This document shows positions 1 to 12,796 of a stretch of 64,000 nt of DNA, piece by piece (the stretch's first letter is position 1; the number at the start of each line of letters is the position of its first letter). The stretch lies in NCBI GenBank assembly GCA_031841125.1, contig CM063113.1, forward strand, positions 27,363,312 to 27,427,311, written 5' to 3'. Source of the DNA: Acanthococcus lagerstroemiae (Eukaryota > Arthropoda > Insecta > Hemiptera > Eriococcidae). The notes under the pieces are model-generated. The model searched no databases and was not told the origin of the DNA. It was given only the letters and a program-made list of their open reading frames with translations. A program made the translations under genes and the position numbers.

Positions 1-1054
1 ATACCGTGTCTACCTTCAATTTCATGTACCAAATGTTGCGTTATTTCAACTATTTACCTCATCAGCGTACCGAAATGAGGTAAGGTTTGAATTGACAAAA
101 AAAACACTGATTCCTACTTGGAACAGATGGATATCAGTTTGAAAATTTTTCTTCCCGAACTGTAAGTATTCATTTTCAAATCCGGCTTCACCCTCGCCTT
201 TTATCTCGATCAATATTATTTCCCTGTACTGGAAGAATTAAACTCACCTCTAAGCGCTGCGACAGAAGAATATTCAACCCAGAGAAACTAATTCGAGCCA
301 ATTAATGAACAACGAACGAAATGTTTGTTTGATGGAAGTTTGACGATCAATTTTATACATCGAGTATTTCTTCTCATTCGCACTAATAAGTTATTACAGA
401 GTTTCCGGGGTCACTGGTTCGGTCGAGCACTTTCGCTAGTCAGAGCCGACGATGATATGTTTCACTGCAAACGACCTCTGAGAAAACGATTTCAACGCAA
501 GTCGGGCGCATTAATTAAATTCGCCGAAAGTATCTAACACCGGACGAGTTTTTCGCTGCGAAAAATAATTTCGTTCTTCTCTATTTTATTTCTATCTTCT
601 TTCCTTCTTCACTTCGGCGACTTGCTGTTAGTCGCCGAAACTTCGGCAGTAAAGCGGCGCAAAAAATATAAAACTTTTCCAAGTTTATAAAAAATAACCG
701 ACTGTTGAATTTCTGTCGCCGAACTAATTACAATAATTGATATAACTTCTCGCCATTCTTTTTTTGGAAACAGAAGACAAATGAAAGGCGGGCAGAAAAT
801 AATGGCGACGTTACTAAAACTAATCATACCTTGAATAAAACAGGGGGGAAGGACTAAAGAGGTTTATATACTTCAGAAGAAGAAAAAATACAAGACAAAT
901 GTTGCAATAAGGTGTTTCGAAAAGATGTTCACTGCCATTTGAGGCGTGTACAAAAGTGGGCATTAAGTTTTGAGTCACCCGTGTAGACGAGAATTTCGAA
1001 CGTATTCATAAACCGAGTCATCCAACGGCGTTCTTCTTTTACCTGAATATTTCA
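1..1054. other. unassigned AT-rich DNA
   Basis: No gene or repeat recognised. Short open frames here lack codon bias or recognisable motifs and are treated as chance frames. Confidence 0.5.
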
Positions 1055-1385
1055 CGTAGATCTAGTCGATGAACGCGTAGAACGTAGAAAGCATTACATG
1101 CCTTAATTCTACGTCTATTTTACATGAGTATAACGCCTATTTTACGCGTAGAATAAGCAAAATATGTGGAACGTTTTTGATTGACTGTTTGTTCTACACA
1201 TTTTATGGATTCTACTTCTACAGGAGTAGAATGCATACTTTACAAGTAGTTTGTAAATTACCTAGGATTAACTGATCAATGAGAAAACATTCTATGTACT
1301 CTACATTCTACATACATTTCACTCATCTAACATAAATTCTACAAGTAACACGTAGAATTCTCTATTATACGTGTAGAATATCATC
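1055..1385. repeat. cluster of TTCTAC / GTAGAA hexamers
   Basis: About a dozen copies of GTAGAA or its complement TTCTAC lie within 330 bp, often as cgtagaa or ttctacg, in both orientations and without a strict period. The density is far above chance for flanking DNA. It could be the body of a decayed MITE or a minisatellite; no terminal repeats or target-site duplication were found. Confidence 0.5.
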
Positions 1386-3655
1386 CCTGCTTCTAAATTC
1401 TCTGAGCTAGACCATCTTGAGATCTGAGACTTTAAAATAATGGAGCAAAGGAGAAACACATTTTTTGGAAACGAAAGTTGATGTACAGGATTTCGGGGTC
1501 TCCGAGCTCCGATTTTAAGGGTGATTTTTGGATTAAACTATTGGATGTCACAAAAGAGGATTCAGTTGGAAGAAAAGTTGTTATTTGAAGACGATATCTA
1601 TTTTGTAAATTTTATTTTTGAATCCAACCCACCTACACTCCCTCAACTCTGAGGTACCGCTAAAAAGAGTTGAAACTAAAGAGTCAAAGTACAGATTTTT
1701 TTTGTTTGAAACTGTTTCATTCGAGTTAAGATTTTCACTGGAACCATAATTAGTTCCAGAGACAGCCTCTGAGCATGCCTTTTACAGTCATTGTGTTGTA
1801 ATGCGGTTGGTTTTAGTTTCATGTACGTCAGAGAACCGGCGACAGCTGATTAATGATCTGAGCTGTCAATATGCTTTCAAAACTCGTCCATTTTCTTTGA
1901 CTTGACTACATTTACAGTAGAAATTTTACACCCGACTAATCAACAGAAATTGACAAGATTAGAAGAAATTCGCAACAGATATTATAATAATGCACTTGAG
2001 GGATAGTTCATTTTTATAAGTGGTAAACCCCTACATTATATGTATATGAAGAATCTTTTCAGAAAATTGACTCTCTATGTAATTCAACTTTAACTTCAAA
2101 TACTCCTTAAAACATGCTTCAGAACGAAGGGAAACGTAGACTCTGATCCAAAAATAATTTTAAGAATTGACACCAAAGGCCTTACAAGCCAACAAATTGG
2201 ACATTATCTCGAAATAACAAGTAATTTTTAGTCTGAACCCTCTTCGGCGGGAACCTATGTGGTTCCAGATTCAAGAATACCCGCAAACTCGAAATAAACA
2301 ACCTCGTAAACTAATGAATCGTTTCCGTTTCAAATTTTACTTTTTTACCTCCTTCCTCCATTTTGGGGCCACAATATCAGTGAGTGGGAAGTGACACTTA
2401 TGCACTGTCTTGATAAGCGATTCTTTTCTTGCAATAGTTCTGAATGAAAATGGTATGGCCAAGTGGTTTTTTCATCTTTTCAATATTCAATATTTACTGA
2501 GGCAATCCAAAATCGTTTCATAAATTTCACGGGACACTTCACCTCTCTTGGGAGTCGCGTTAAAATTGTTCTAGGTATGACCTCACAATTTGTCACACAT
2601 CTTCTGTCATAGGATACCACTTTAGAGGGTGTCGCAAGAGAAATTGGACTTGGCCAAAATAAAGACTGCATTAGTATCCATATGAAACTTCGAACTGAAT
2701 CGTGCTTGTTATACAGAAACGTAGACACCAGGTGTATCATATTTAGGCGGCTTCCAGCAAAAATTGTCTCTTCAGGTTCTAAAACATACTGCAATTTGTT
2801 ATCAGTAACGGATCCAGTAAGAAATCCTGGAAGTGACAAGTCAGAATGTCTAAAATTCATACCCCTCCTGAGTATCTGGGTCAGTTTTTCTTTAGGATTA
2901 TAAAACATTGCAATATGGTACCAGTGGCGGATCCAAGAAGAAACACTGAATGAGGCAATACAAAATTACTAAGAATTTGACAGTTTTTTACTCCTTCAGA
3001 TAATAATCGAGGGAGTAGATAAAAGAAAGTTGTACTAGGAGTTCTGAACAATTTATACTCTGCATTTCCTTATGGATGTAGAAAATGACTCTCTATGAAG
3101 CAAGGGCGCCGAAGTTCATAAATCAACATTTTTGATACTGATATCGTACTTTTTCGTAAAAGTAGTAAAAATTTTCGACAAACATCTACTTCTTTTACTT
3201 TGGATAGTTTCATCCATCCATTTTTTGAAAAAATTTTATTAAAATGAAAGAAAGCGATGTTGCCAAAAAGCACTTTCCCAGCTGTTTCACGAAATTTCGA
3301 CCACACCAGCAGATCCGCGATACTTCAATACCCCATAATCCATTTAAAAAAAACAGAAATGACAAAAGTGGACTTGACCCCTTTTAGTTCTAACCGATTC
3401 AATTTTTGATTTTTCATCTACCATTTTCAAGTTTTTATGTTTTTGTTTTTGTGTTTGAGATTTATTTGTGAAGTAACAAATAAAGACAGAAATTTGCGGT
3501 TTGTACAAATATCAATAAAAAGAGCGTCTTTTTCTCAATGAAAGTCGTCAAAAAAGTGATAATTGATTTTCCTGATGATAAGTCTTTTTTCGTAGTCCTA
3601 ATCACAATATTTTCCCGAAGGATGAGCAGCCCTTACTAAAATTTTTCTATTTTCA
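1386..3655. other. unassigned DNA
   Basis: No recognised gene. The longest frame (minus, 2480-2908, 142 codons) has no motif I know. Two imperfect direct repeats of about 50 bp containing ggatcca (near 2775-2830 and 2895-2945) suggest an old duplicated repeat. Confidence 0.4.
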
Positions 3656-4911
3656 ATGCTCATGCAAGTATCTCTTAGGTTCTCCCAAACTTGTTTAAAA
3701 TTCCTTTAAGGATTTTCTAAACTTGCTTCAAACTTACTAAGACTGATCAAAACTCATTTACAACTTTTTATATAACAATTTTGAGCTATTTGTAGTTATT
3801 CGAAACTTAATCAAGACTTTTTGGAATTCTTGAGGCTTTTTAAGACTTGCATAAGACTCCGAAACTCTTTAAAACAAACTAAAACTCACTAATACTCATG
3901 TGTAAAACCCTTCCAGACTCTTTCAAGTCTCTGTAAGGCTCTTGTTTACGATTCAATGATTGTTCAAGACCCGTGTAAGACTTTTTACAACATTTTTAGA
4001 CCTGTCATATTCTCGCTGAGATCCGCTGCATATGCGTAGTCGATACGGCAAGCAGCTGAGTATGCGATCGTTATCCTAATTAATATAATGAAATTCATAT
4101 CGAAGTAGGTAAGCTCGAAGTGTACTCCGGAGCAAACTCTAGATGCATTGCTCGTCCACTGCACTTCAATCACTGTACGAATACGATACGAGAGTCTGCA
4201 ATGTGTCGAAAATGCACAAGATCCGGGTGTCCCTGAGTTCCTGCGTGGCGGAACCATATGCAGATTTAGTGCAGCTAGCCGTTTTGCACCATTGGGGATG
4301 AGAGAGGATTACCTGTCTGCGGTACGAGCTACGAAGACTTCGCTGCAGCGAATGTGCAGTGATTCTAATGAAGCATGATCTCAATTAGGAACTAATTTTC
4401 CATTCTTTAGACTTATAGATCTTTGAGGTTCATCAACTTACAGTTTTTCATGTAGTTAGTGCTATAGACGCCTTCAGTTATCTATAAGTTGCTAGACAGT
4501 CAAGTTAGGACTTTTTAGCTTTCTGACTTGCTAAAGACAATTTAGAATTATTCTAGACTTGAATTGAGGAGCTTACTTCCATAGTGATCCAAGTCCGAAA
4601 CAGCAAAGGTTGGTAAAATGAGAGAAATTATATCCTATAGCATGATGGAGGCGATAAAAAGTGTCACCTCTCAACCGGTAGCGACAGTTAAAGTGTTCTG
4701 CTAGAGAATGCAGGTATTGTGGGGTGTCCAGAGAGAGAGAGAGGGAGAGAGAGAGTAGATTGAGTAACAAATTTGACAACTTCTGGATTTAGAAAATTGA
4801 ACTTAAGCCGCTACAGAAGTGAGCTTCTTAATTCATCATTGGTCTTGATGTGTAAGTAGAAGGTTACTTACCAACAGTTCTGGAAGTTAAACCAATTTTA
4901 TTTGGAAACTG

Positions 4912-5226
4912 CTTATTTTTAGCAGAACGTTTTCGAGTGTTATCCAGTCATCAGTGATCTACCTACAGAACCAAATTTTTGTCTGTTACACACCACATTG
5001 GTTAAGGTAGGGCCCTATTGTGAACTGCCTTAACATGTCCTGCGTTCTGATTGGTTGCTGGTAAAGGTCTGATGGGCCATTACCCACTATCAGTGAGAAC
5101 ACAGGACATGAAAACACAGTTCACCATACGGTATTATCTTAACCAACATACTGTGTGGTAGGCCTCTTTCAGTAGCTAAATCATTGATGACTGGATGACA
5201 CCCGGAAACGTTCTGACAAAAATACG
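4912..5226. mobile_element. hairpin (foldback) MITE-like element
   Basis: The two halves are inverted copies of each other over about 310 bp. The left arm reads tatttttagcagaacg inward and the right arm ends cgttctgacaaaaata. Further inward, catccagtcatcagtgat is mirrored by atcattgatgactggatg, and gttcac/gtgaac and aggacatg/catgtcct lie near the centre. No coding potential. This looks like a fully palindromic non-autonomous DNA element or the inverted ends of a retroelement. No clear TSD was seen. Confidence 0.7.
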
Positions 5227-5334
5227 CTCCTTTCACGTAAAAGTGGTCCAACTTCAGGGACTGCAGGTTTCTTAGACTTACTCAAGACTTTCTAAGACAT
5301 CTTACATACTCTTTAGCGTAGTATTTTGTTTTTA

Positions 5335-6905
5335 GAGTGTGCCAATTCACTTTTTGTTGCTGTTGTCCATAGCTCTTTCGGCTGTTAGGTCATCTTCAGT
5401 GGAGTTCCCTACCATTTCTTTTTGTTGTTCCTGTGTATTATATAGTAATCTGTAGTACCATAATATGGCAAACCTATTGGTTGTATGTGGTCGTGTCCTC
5501 TGTCCAATCAGGGAGTGATATGTTATTAATTTGAATAGGTTCTCGCTTTGTAAGTCATTAGTTATTGTGCTTATTAGGTTGTTTTATTTAGTTTTTGCCT
5601 TCATTATCTCTAGTTGATCTTTTAATTTTCTTTTCCTTAAGTTGTCCTCTAGTATGTGTAGGATTTTGTAATTTTCTGTCAGTTTGTGGTCGTCGTGTCC
5701 CTGGTCGTTGCAGTGTTTTCCAAAAAGTGATTTGTCGTCCTTTAGCTTCTGTGACTTTTTATGTTCTTTTATTCTGGTTGTGAATTTTCTGCCTGTTTCT
5801 CTTGTGTTTGTACATACGCCATGTCACAACATTCGCAATCCCGTCTGTATACTCCGTTGCTGTTGTTCATGTCCTCTGTTTCAATTTTGTCGTGGCTTAT
5901 TTGTTTGATCAGGGGTGCGCTGTTTCTGATTTCTAGTCTTATGTTGTATTTGTAGGAGATTTTTCTGCATTTTGTATGTGTGCGTGTCCCTGTGAATGTT
6001 ATTGCTCCTACGTATTTATCTATTTCTGTGGTTATGTTGGTTCAGTGTCTGTACTTTTTTGTTGCATTCATTTGTTAATTATTTTGTCTACTGCTTGCCG
6101 GTTGGTATTTGTTGTTAATGGCTATTTGTTTGATTTTGTTAATTTCTATTGTTCTATGATCACTGTTGTTTAATATGTTGATTGCTCTATGGCAGTAGTT
6201 GTGTAGTGCTGCCATTTTGTGTGTGTCATTGAATATTATTGCATCAGTGGGTGCGGTTTCTGTGAATGTTGTACTGTATCTTGCTGTCTTTTATTTATAT
6301 TATTAGATCGAGGCAGTTCATGGTCGTATTGCCCTTTTCCACTGTGAACTTTAGGTTGTTGTTTATGTTATTTGTCTCCATGAGGAATTGGTCTAGTGTT
6401 GTCTCTCTGTTCTTGTCCAGATGATTAATACGTCGTGTACATATTTTGTCCATAGCTTTATAGTTTTCTTGTGTTTGCTGTTGTTTAGTAGGTCATTTTC
6501 AGCTAGAATGGGTGACGGTGGTAACCCCATTACTATTAAGCCTTCTACTTGTTCGTAATATTCGTTCTTAAACTGGCAGTTGGTTTATATCTTCTTATGT
6601 GATGTTAACGTATACAGTTCCTTCTGTGTTATTTTTGTAGTTGTTGTTCGTCAGTATTGTTGTTAGTTCTTGTTTTGGTATGTTCCCAATGTTTGTTACG
6701 TCCAATGATATTAGTTTGTCATTGTTGTTTAATGTTATTTTATACAGTTTGCTTTTTAGTTGTACTTTGTTCTTAATGCTGTGATCTGTTCTGAAATTGT
6801 AGTATTCTCTATGAATTTGGCTCTCGTTTTTGCTAGTCTGTAGCTTGGTGACTGTATGTTATTGATTAGTGGTCTTCTTGGACTGTCTAGTTTCTGAAGT
6901 TGGAA
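5335..6905 (-). pseudogene. Penelope-like retroelement: reverse transcriptase plus GIY-YIG endonuclease, decayed
   Basis: Reading the minus strand in shifted frames gives the hallmarks of a Penelope-like element (PLE). The N-terminal part has a LISLDVTNIGNIPKQEL-like segment (around 6660-6720), matching the LDV...NIP core of PLE reverse transcriptases. A GLPPSPILAEN block (6494-6527) corresponds to the usual GxPLSP...AN motif. It is followed by YVHDVLIIW (6418-6447), where the first catalytic Asp of YVDD is replaced by His. Near the C-terminus, GVYRRDCECC and MAYVQT (about 5805-5856) resemble the GIY-YIG endonuclease core with its Cys cluster, and after one frameshift a TGRKFTTRIKEH segment continues it. 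The frame ends near 5597. Several stops and shifts make it non-functional. The 5' end is missing or unrecognisable upstream of 6905. PLEs move by target-primed reverse transcription. Confidence 0.8.
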
Positions 6906-7190
6906 TTTATTTTATTTTAATTCAATTATTTGAATATTTTTATTTAAATTTTAACTTAAATAATTCAATTTTTTTTTCAAATTTTCATGTTTTAACATTT
7001 AAAAAAAAAAAATAATAAATAATTTTTATTATTATATCTTACTATCTGTATTTTAATAATATAATTAAAACTATAATAATATGTTGATATTGACATTTTA
7101 TTTGCGTCCTTTAATTGTGGTGCCATAGGGTCAATTTCTCCTAGTTTCTTAGGATACTAATCTTTAGTTTAGGTTTTCTTTCTTCTTTCT
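6906..7190. other. very AT-rich low-complexity tract
   Basis: Runs of A, T and AATTATT words (6905-7090) lie between the PLE remnant and the resumption of the GACT array. It may be the decayed 5' part of the PLE insertion. No gene seen. Confidence 0.4.
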
Positions 7191-7375
7191 TCTTTTAAAC
7201 TTATCTAAGACTCGTAAAAACTTGCTAAAGACGTTGTAATACTGTGCTAGATTTGATTAAAACTCGCTAACTTTTCAGAACTCGTTAACAGCTTTCCAAA
7301 TTTTTTCACGATTCCTTGAAAATCTGTGAATCTCTAGAAGGACTTGATAAGACTTCGCCGTTTTTGAAACATTTT

Positions 7376-8599
7376 CAATTTCAATTTATTTCCCTGGAAG
7401 GGGAAACTGTCGCATCAAGTTAGTATCAATCAGTACCCCGACAGCATTAATTCAAATTTACGTGACCCATGTTCACGACCTCTTTTACATCGTCAATGGT
7501 TGCGCAGATGCTCCTGATAGCTAATACAACCATGTTCCGAACATAATGCTCGATTTTTCGTCTTCGCATTTTACGTCAACATTATTCTGTTCACAATACC
7601 AGGAAAAAGAAATTTAGCTTTCTCTACCGAACAACGAATTCCCGAAAAACTCGTTACCCGACCTACATTCAATTTTTTTCTTGTATGTAACCCTTTTTTT
7701 CAGAAAATGCGCCGACGAAAAATGAGCCGTTTTCAAAAGAAGACTTCTACTACGGATGACAAAATACAGCGTGAAATTAATTTTCCGTTTCATGGATGTT
7801 TGCTGGAAAATTCCAATTTCATTTTATTTCCATCGAAGAGAAGTAATTACATCGTAAAAATGTGTATTTCCGACAATGCGTTTCGAGGAGACCGCTGACG
7901 CCGTGCATTCGACTTCTTCGAGCCAATATTTATTTATTTATTTATTTTTCTGGCTTTTATCTTTTCAAATACCAGGGTCGTTAACTTCTTCCTTGCGCAA
8001 ACTGCACTCGCTGTCATGCCATGTGCACGTTCTAAATTTCTGGACGAGGCTATGGGGAACTGTAAATCAAAACTCCTAGATCACAGTCCAAGAGATGTAC
8101 ATGGATGTACACGCACAGACACAGGTCGTTTTCTTATTTTCCACATTTTTCTTTCGCAATATGAGCTAGTCAGATATAGGAGGATCGCCGTAATTTATTA
8201 GAGTGTAAATAGTCTGGAATACGTCCTTCGATACGTACACACTGCCATTAAGGCGGGCAAGTAAACTCTCTAAATGTCTCGCATTTTGCATTTCATAATT
8301 CGTATACTTCAGCTGAGTTCTTATTAGTATACTAAGGATCTGAACCTCCTCTATGAGTGCCTCCTTGGAATAGCGAGGGAGCTTAAAGGAGAACTAAGGG
8401 CACATAGGAGAAGGAAACTACATTATATATTCTTCCTTGGTGATGCGACTCCACCACCACAGCAATTATGAAGTCAACTCACAAAGTAAATAACAATTTC
8501 GGACGTAAAAATTCACCCGTTCAGATGGGCGAGCGGAGACTAGCTAGTGGGAAACTATCAGAATTGAAAAGATCGGCACAGGAGAGAGCAAAGGAACTT
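7376..8599. other. unassigned DNA
   Basis: No gene recognised. The first 50 bp (ttcaatttcaatttattt, then ctggaagggg) resemble the sequence that follows the second GACT array near 54562, so the repeat family probably extends past the array. A short (ttta)n run lies near 7929-7947. Confidence 0.4.
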
Positions 8600-8757
8600 C
8601 TTTTTCTAATTTGCTCTCATTCCGAGTCCCTGAATCCGCCCTTTCGAGCATTACTTCAGAGACGTCGAGGAGGCTGCTAGAGCTGTCTTAGCCCTCTTCC
8701 CTTCTGGCCGAAAGACCGGCCTAGGTCGAAAATTCTGGCGAGTTGCTGCGTGGGCTA
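8600..8757 (-). repeat. tRNA-derived SINE, copy 1 (tRNA head truncated)
   Basis: On the minus strand this matches the body of the two better copies at 51345-51550 and 53378-53612. Shared blocks are agcaactcgccagaatttt, cgacctaggccggt, ctttcggccagaaggga and gcattactcgaaagggcgga-type sequence, ending in the A-rich aaattagaaaaag tail. The tRNA-like head is lost at about 8756, so this copy cannot be transcribed from its own RNA polymerase III promoter. Confidence 0.8.
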
Positions 8758-8953
8758 GTCGAGAGACTAAGGAATATATATCATCATCAAGGGGCCGATA
8801 CTTTTGCCCAAATGTGACTGGAGAATAATTTCACATATCGACTTAATCAACATAATATTATGATGTGTACTAAAAATGTTAGAGCCTAAGAATAATGCGC
8901 TTTAGAACAATGTGACCAGGAACGACCAAACCAGACCAAAATTAAATGATAAC

Positions 8954-9636
8954 TAAGGCTAGGATTTTTATGTAAATGCATATTTGTTCTCGTAATACTA
9001 GATAGCGAATATCCACATTATCTTTGCGAATCATGAAATTCTGAATCCGTATGCAAAAGTTTATAGTGCATATTTTTGCATATTTAGACCATAAATGCAT
9101 AAAAATGCAGATTTTTGCTGAAAAATAGCCGAATACCGCATTTGCCGCATATTTGAAGTTGTTAGCGCATATTTTCCCCAAAAACCGGCCAAAAATCACT
9201 TCTATTGACAAAATTTCCACAATTTTCACGATTTTCTGGGGGGAAAAAACAAGTAACAGGGTGTTTGCTCTTTGCTGAAAGCTGCTGGAAGAAGGTCGGC
9301 TGAAGAATAGAAAATTAGAGACAAGAAAGAAAACCTATTGGTAGTCACGTTTGAGGTATTTTTTCCCCTACATAAATGCTAATTCAAGGCTTCAAACTGC
9401 GCAGCTGCAAACTGCAATTGCGATTATTTGGAAATGAAAAAACACTTTGTGTTTTTGGTGATTTAATGAAATCTCCGTTAAAACGAATAGCTCTTATTGT
9501 AGTGCTTCGAAAACCCTACATTTCGATACCTATGAGAGTGCGATTTTATAGCGCATATTTTTGCATATTTTTACATTTTTAGCGCATATTTATTGCGCAT
9601 GTTTTCGGTTTTTAGCACATAAAAATCCTAGCCCTA
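8954..9636. mobile_element. non-autonomous hAT element, 683 bp, with 8-bp TSD
   Basis: The ends are imperfect inverted repeats: taaggctaggatttttatgt at the left and, reverse-complemented, tagggctaggatttttatgt at the right. A perfect 8-bp target-site duplication, atgataac, flanks them (8946-8953 and 9637-9644). TSD length and the TA(A/G)GG start are typical of the hAT superfamily. The interior is rich in gcatatttttgcatattt motifs and contains no transposase; the ORFs inside are A/T artefacts. It must have been moved by a transposase supplied elsewhere. Confidence 0.88.
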
Positions 9637-9644
9637 ATGATAAC

Positions 9645-12600
9645 AAACTATAACACGCACGATGAAGAAGGTCCAAAAATCAAATCTAATCAGAAGGACC
9701 AAATCTCGCCGGAATTTATCGAAAAATATCGAGCACAGGCCGAATGACTATACTTGGGTTATCACTATAACATTTTTTCGCGTTTTGGGTAGTGGCACCC
9801 TGATGCGGATGTATGGAACTCTACAAGTAGGTAACCAGTAAAATACCATTTTATCGGCTCTCACAATTTCTCGTCATTTTTCTTGTGTTTTCCTTTTTTA
9901 TAACTGTTTACTACATCAACTCGCCCAGCGTCAAATAATCGTCAATTTTTCAAAGAACTGTTCAATTAACAATCATACCACCGAGTAAAACTGACTATTA
10001 CTGAACTTCGACCCTTGTTCGTGACATTTCAGCTGCTGGATGCAAAAATTACTCTCAATACACAATTCAATGGCCTTGAGAACTTTACTAATTGAACACC
10101 ATCTCGAAATAATGACTATTACTTGATCTCAATCCTCATTTACGGCACCCTAAACGACTAAATCTAAAAGCCACCGTCATCACCGGATTTGATGACCACG
10201 AAATCTTATGAATCAACTTCTACCTCGAATTCTACTTTCTCACCCTTTCAACCCCGTTTCGCAGCCGCACGCCACGAAATACTGATCGTCGGCTTCCTCT
10301 CGGTACCATCACTTTCAACGTTATTCCGATTTAAAAAACTGAGTTTGGAGACCTCGGAATTCCCTGAAATGACATCGATATTGCGTTTCTCAAACCGATC
10401 AATCCATCTATTTGAGTTCCACATATTACCCTCAAATGTCACAATTTTCAAAATTGAGTCAAATTAATGGTTAGAATAATTAAATTCAGCGACTTCGAAA
10501 ACTTATAATTAGATACCCTTAGAGTTAGGGCATTTTGATCATCAACCTCCTCTCTTGTTACCAACTATTTCCAACTGGGGCTCAAACTGACATCAAAATT
10601 AAATGATGCCTGCTCTAATACCCAGCACTTGTTATTTATAATAGCGACTCCAAAGAAAGTCCTTCCTTCAGTCATTGAAATAAAAAATTAATTTTATTAT
10701 CACTGACAACCAGAGGGATGAGCGCAAGGAGACGATAGATTGTCGCGAAGGTGAAAAAGCTCGGTACGTACATAAAAGCTATGCTCCAACTTTTCTTAAA
10801 ATTCTGTGAAATGAGAAAAGAAGTCAGAAAATTGTTATTTTCCCCCAGACTATGTTAATGTGTGGTCACAGCAGGTTATTTTGAACTCTTCCACATTTCA
10901 GATGTTTGGGCATGGATACGAAAAATAAAAATAAAAAATGAAAAATTAGATTCACGGAGAATCTAGTGTACAAGTAGAACAATCTTTACGAACAGCCTCT
11001 CTTTCTCTCTCTCAAAAAAAAAAAAGAAAAAAAAAGTATTCTTATTGCGAGTACTTGGGAGCCCAGAGCCCATTCCTAACAAATTCAAATATAGAAGAGT
11101 AGTTCCCTGCAATTTCTTAATTTGACTGGCCTGAGCAAAAATCTGAATGTAAGTACAACTTTACCCCTTTTGGGGACGAGTCAAGATAGTTCGATGACCG
11201 TAAAACTTTGCACACGCTCTTTTTCGTATATGATACTGAATAATATTCTAAAGGTGGTCCAAAAAATAACTAATTTCACTAACCTACTGAACTCAAAGAA
11301 TGCTATCAGTGCTATACTCATTAGCTTCCCTTCCCGCGTGGATGCCTAGGGTCAGAATATCAAAAACAAATTTCATAATCTTCACAGCCCACAAAAAAAA
11401 AAAAAAAACGGGTATTGTAATAATAGCCAGTAATTTTATCAACTTCAAGCCAAACGAATATAAAAACTTAATTCAGGGACCGTAATAAGAATCTAGGAAA
11501 CGATACTCATATTGTAGTCATTGAAAATGTTGACCCTCCCCCCTCAGCAAGTTCCTCACCATGATCGAAGTTAGCGACTTCGGCAATCTAACAATAGTAC
11601 CTCGATTTCAATTTTTTAATTAATGAGAGCTCAAAAAGCTGCATATAAAAAGTTTTTATAGGACTCAAGTAGACAAAAAAGAAAGTTCAGAGAGGTGGAG
11701 GCAGGGGGCGGAGAAGATTTCCACGGAGAGGAAGATGCATATTTGGAAAGCGAGGCTAGGAGAATTTGGAGTTCTCTCTGTTCATAGACTGCGTGGTACC
11801 AGACGAGGAATGTCCAAAATTCCACATTTCTATGCATACACAGTATGTGTTCATGAACAATAGAATACGGAGTTATTTTGAAACCCCCACCACTCTTGCG
11901 TTCTAGTTGAAGCAAATATAAATAGTGTGGCACGTAAAAAAAAAAATGTTCAGGGCTACATTTGTGCGATTAGTAGAAACATCCGAAAATTATTCCTACA
12001 AATCGGCCAGAAGTTTTTCTTACCTAATCTTCACAATTATCATCTTTTATCACCTTGAGGATACTAAAAATCAAAATACTTGGGGAGGGGGGCTGTTCAG
12101 TTCTGGCGCATTCTAAATAGCCCTTCGGCGATTGCTTCCAACATCCACTATTGTTGGATTTATTTTAACACAGAACCACTCGGTATTTTCACAGTGCAAG
12201 TTACCCTATTTCGTTATTGGGACGCAGTAAAAGTTTATGGTAGTCGAAGAACTTCAACTCTAACCGTAGTATTTAAATAATAAATTCTAATAGGCAACAG
12301 GGATTATCCCTGACCTTGGATCCCATTAAAAGAATCTTAAAACCGAACGTTCAACTTTTTACTGGGGCTGTTAAAAAGTTAGGCTTGTATTCAAGAACAT
12401 AATATTAAAAGTATATAAAATAAAGAAAAAGAAAAGAAGAAAAAAAAAAGGATTACGTGTATCGGCGATTCTCGCGACGAAAACTTTCGATACTTTCCAT
12501 AATTTTTAGTTCGAATTAAAAAACTTTTAATTGCTCGCAAAACTTTGTTCAATATGCTGAATGGCCGCGTTTTACGCTGCTTTTTTCCTTCCATCTTTTT

Positions 12601-12796
12601 TTTATCCGCCATGCTTCCCTCTGCCTTATGCCGTAAAAGCGATAAGTTGTGTAATTAATTCGGAAAATTGGCATCAACTTGTCGCGCCTTTCTTTAAATA
12701 GGTACGCCATTTTTCTCCTTTTGGAATTCGAAGGCAAGGCCACCTCTTGTAGGCCAAGCATGCTTTTAAGGTACGGCAGTGTTCAACATTACACAC
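9645..12796. other. unassigned AT-rich DNA
   Basis: No gene or clear mobile element recognised across this 3.1-kb stretch. It holds homopolymer and simple-sequence runs, for example a (tc)n then A-rich tract near 11000-11036, poly(A) near 11393-11408, and g-rich runs near 12083. Open frames are short and lack recognisable motifs. Confidence 0.4.

Larger units (their letters stand above)
3656..7375. repeat. degenerate GACT/AAGACTT array, interrupted by insertions
   Basis: Stretches at about 3660-3995, 4430-4565, 5265-5315 and 7190-7345 share the same texture: aagact, gactt, caaact and aaactc words every 10-20 bp, all on one strand. Between them lie unrelated blocks, namely 4000-4390, 4570-5255 (with a hairpin element) and 5320-7190 (Penelope-like). 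The simplest reading is one ancestral array split by insertions. A similar array followed by similar flanking sequence is present at 54120-54600. Confidence 0.5.

Noticed and set aside
2480..2908. 142-codon minus-strand open frame
   Set aside because: No recognisable motif, no support from neighbours; a frame of this length can occur by chance in 64 kb.
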